Origin: an uncultured Lachnospiraceae bacterium
GTDB taxonomy: Bacteria; Bacillota; Clostridia; Lachnospirales; Lachnospiraceae
NCBI GenBank assembly: GCA_902783295.1
Contig: CACZQT010000494.1
Location: 1 to 14,570, forward strand
Reading direction: 5' to 3'
Length of the DNA: 14,570 nt
Under the pieces are notes generated by a model. The model saw only the letters and a list, made by a program, of their open reading frames with translations, ran no database searches and was not told where the DNA came from. Positions 13,491-14,570 of the stretch are shown here, piece after piece. Within the stretch, counting starts at the first letter, position 1; each line of letters begins with the position of its first letter. Both the position numbers and the translations under genes were made by a program.

Positions 13491-14300
13491 ATGAGTGAAA
13501 AAGACCTGAAGAATCCTCGCTGGCAGTGGCTTGACAATGTAATGGCAGCGCAGGAAGGGAATGTAAGCTGCGTTTACAGGAATCTGGTGACCGGAGAAGA
13601 ATATACCTGGAAGCCTGACACGGTGCACCCCTCGGCGAGTGTCATAAAAATCTACCTCATGGCATTTGTTTTCCAGCTGGCCTCGGAAGGCAGGTTCCGC
13701 CTGACAGATCAGATGGACATTGACCCGGCCTTCCTTGCGGAATCCTGCGGCGTACTCTATTACCTGAAGGATGTCCGCCGGATGTCCATACGCGACCTGA
13801 TGGAGCTGATGATTATCGTCAGTGATAATGCCGCTACCAATCAGCTGACGTCTCTGGTCGGCATGGAAAACCTGCAGAAATACCTGGCAGACAGTCTTGG
13901 GCTGAAAGCGACCAGATGGCGCCGTCTGATGATGGATTTTGAAGCAGCTGCACGCGGCCTGCAGAACGATACCTCCGCCATGGAAACGGCGGATTTTCTG
14001 GAAAAGATCTACCGCGGTGAACTGGTATCTGCAGATGCGAGCGCTATGATGCTTCAAATCCTCAAGGAACAGCAGTTTGATGACCTGATCCCTTTTTATC
14101 TGAATGAATTTTTGCCGGAGCACAGCATCGCTCATAAGACCGGAGGCCTCGAAGGCGTTGTACACGATGCTTCGATCGTGGATGCCGGAAAAGAGCCTTT
14201 CATTCTCTGTCTGTTCGGGAGCGGGCTGAAAGACCGTACTCCCTATCAGAGGGCTATGGGTGAAATTGCAAAGAGAATCTTCGAAATGCTGCAGGAGTGA
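13491..14300 (+). CDS. Leaderless class A beta-lactamase-fold serine hydrolase
   Basis: 269 residues of the penicillin-recognising serine hydrolase fold. All three core motifs are visible: SxxK as SVIK (Ser50, Lys53), SDN (111-113, in VSDNAATN) and KTG (216-218, in HKTGGLEG). The omega-loop region (131-153, TRWRRLMMDFEAAARGLQND...) aligns by its NDT with RDT of TEM beta-lactamase; counting back, the position of deacylating Glu166 is Met137 and that of Asn170 is Glu141. Loss of Glu166 argues against efficient beta-lactam hydrolysis. The N-terminus (MSEKDLKNPRWQW) has no signal peptide, so the enzyme should be cytosolic, unlike secreted beta-lactamases and DD-peptidases. It sits 21 bp after the epimerase gene (AAGGAGAGG before ATG), and its stop touches the next gene. 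Inferred role: a peptidase or amidase on imported peptides with D-residues; substrate unknown. Confidence 0.82.
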   Translation: MSEKDLKNPRWQWLDNVMAAQEGNVSCVYRNLVTGEEYTWKPDTVHPSASVIKIYLMAFVFQLASEGRFRLTDQMDIDPAFLAESCGVLYYLKDVRRMSIRDLMELMIIVSDNAATNQLTSLVGMENLQKYLADSLGLKATRWRRLMMDFEAAARGLQNDTSAMETADFLEKIYRGELVSADASAMMLQILKEQQFDDLIPFYLNEFLPEHSIAHKTGGLEGVVHDASIVDAGKEPFILCLFGSGLKDRTPYQRAMGEIAKRIFEMLQE

Positions 14301-14305
14301 TGGAT

Positions 14306-14570
14306 ATGCACAGACAATATGCACTGGCAGTTTTGCCGGAAGTTTTTTTATTTGTCCTCCCCGGAGACGTCCGTGGACAAAACGAACACGAACTCGCGGA
14401 TGTCCTCCTTTCCGGATGGGCGGTGGATATTCTTGAAGAAAACGAAGACGGATGGTGCAAGGTCCGGACATTCTACGGCTATGAAGGCTGGATTTTCGGA
14501 AAAAATCTCCAAAAAATCACAGCAGAAGAACTGAAACGAAGGCAGGATAAGGCTGTTTTCCGGAGTATCC
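14306..14570 (+). CDS. SH3-domain protein, 5' end; likely YkfC-type NlpC/P60 endopeptidase
   Basis: The frame is open from here to the end of the window (88 codons); the rest lies outside. Residues about 8-65 look like a bacterial SH3 domain, with LLSGWAVDILEENEDGWCKV (34-53) and YGYEGWIF (57-64), the GWxKVR...GYEGW pattern seen in N-terminal SH3 domains of cell-wall peptidases. In B. subtilis the dipeptide epimerase YkfB is followed by YkfC, a gamma-D-Glu-L-diamino acid endopeptidase with SH3 domains and an NlpC/P60 catalytic domain, so that is the prediction. The catalytic domain is not visible and the call is inference. I chose ATG 14306 because GCAGGAG (14291-14297) is 8 bp upstream; ATG 14300, overlapping the previous stop, has only 2 bp. 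There is no obvious signal peptide, though residues 6-18 are hydrophobic. Confidence 0.6.
   Translation, partial: MHRQYALAVLPEVFLFVLPGDVRGQNEHELADVLLSGWAVDILEENEDGWCKVRTFYGYEGWIFGKNLQKITAEELKRRQDKAVFRSI

Noticed and set aside
13491..14300. Beta-lactam resistance gene
   Set aside because: The SxxK, SDN and KTG motifs are shared by the whole fold. No signal peptide and no Glu166 equivalent are seen, and the context is peptide metabolism.
12636..14471. Minus-strand open frame of 611 codons opposite the epimerase and hydrolase genes
   Set aside because: It spans two well-supported genes and the start of a third, and has no recognisable motif.

Overview
The window looks like an ordinary chromosomal stretch of a low-to-mid GC Firmicute, most likely a Clostridia member of the Lachnospiraceae type. 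The signs are AGGAGG-class ribosome binding sites before almost every gene, a PurA of the form I associate with that family, an NhaC antiporter, and a Gram-positive style dipeptide ABC transporter. This placement is by pattern recognition and has not been searched. I see no tRNA, rRNA, CRISPR array, insertion sequence, prophage or plasmid feature.

Left part (1-3960): the 3' end of a coiled-coil/TPR protein; an RsmF-like rRNA m5C methyltransferase; a small XRE-family regulator on the minus strand whose 3' end overlaps the methyltransferase; and, divergent from it, purA, closed by a strong terminator. The purA/xre divergent region carries roughly helically phased ACAAA repeats. PurA keeps its catalytic residues but has changes in the guanine-recognition motif.

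Middle (3961-6200): a leaderless C39-like papain-fold protein and an NhaC-type Na+/H+ antiporter, 38 bp apart and ended by a terminator.

Right part (6201-14570): a dipeptide/oligopeptide ABC importer in the order dppD-dppF-dppB-dppC-dppA behind a near-consensus sigma-A promoter. After a terminator-bearing, hairpin-rich gap come three tightly packed genes: an enolase-superfamily dipeptide epimerase (YkfB type, with the DxD substrate motif), a leaderless serine hydrolase of class A beta-lactamase fold that appears to lack the deacylating Glu, and the start of an SH3-domain protein that runs off the window and resembles the N-terminus of YkfC-type NlpC/P60 endopeptidases.

Taken together the right part reads as a pathway for importing and dismantling cell-wall-derived peptides: importer, epimerization of L-Ala-D-Glu to L-Ala-L-Glu, and peptide-cleaving enzymes. 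It resembles the B. subtilis dpp-ykfABCD locus, except that no YkfA-type LD-carboxypeptidase is visible and a cytosolic penicillin-binding-fold serine hydrolase sits in the pathway instead. This is the most promising candidate here for undescribed biology. The substrate-binding protein also lacks a lipobox cysteine, which is odd for a Gram-positive importer.
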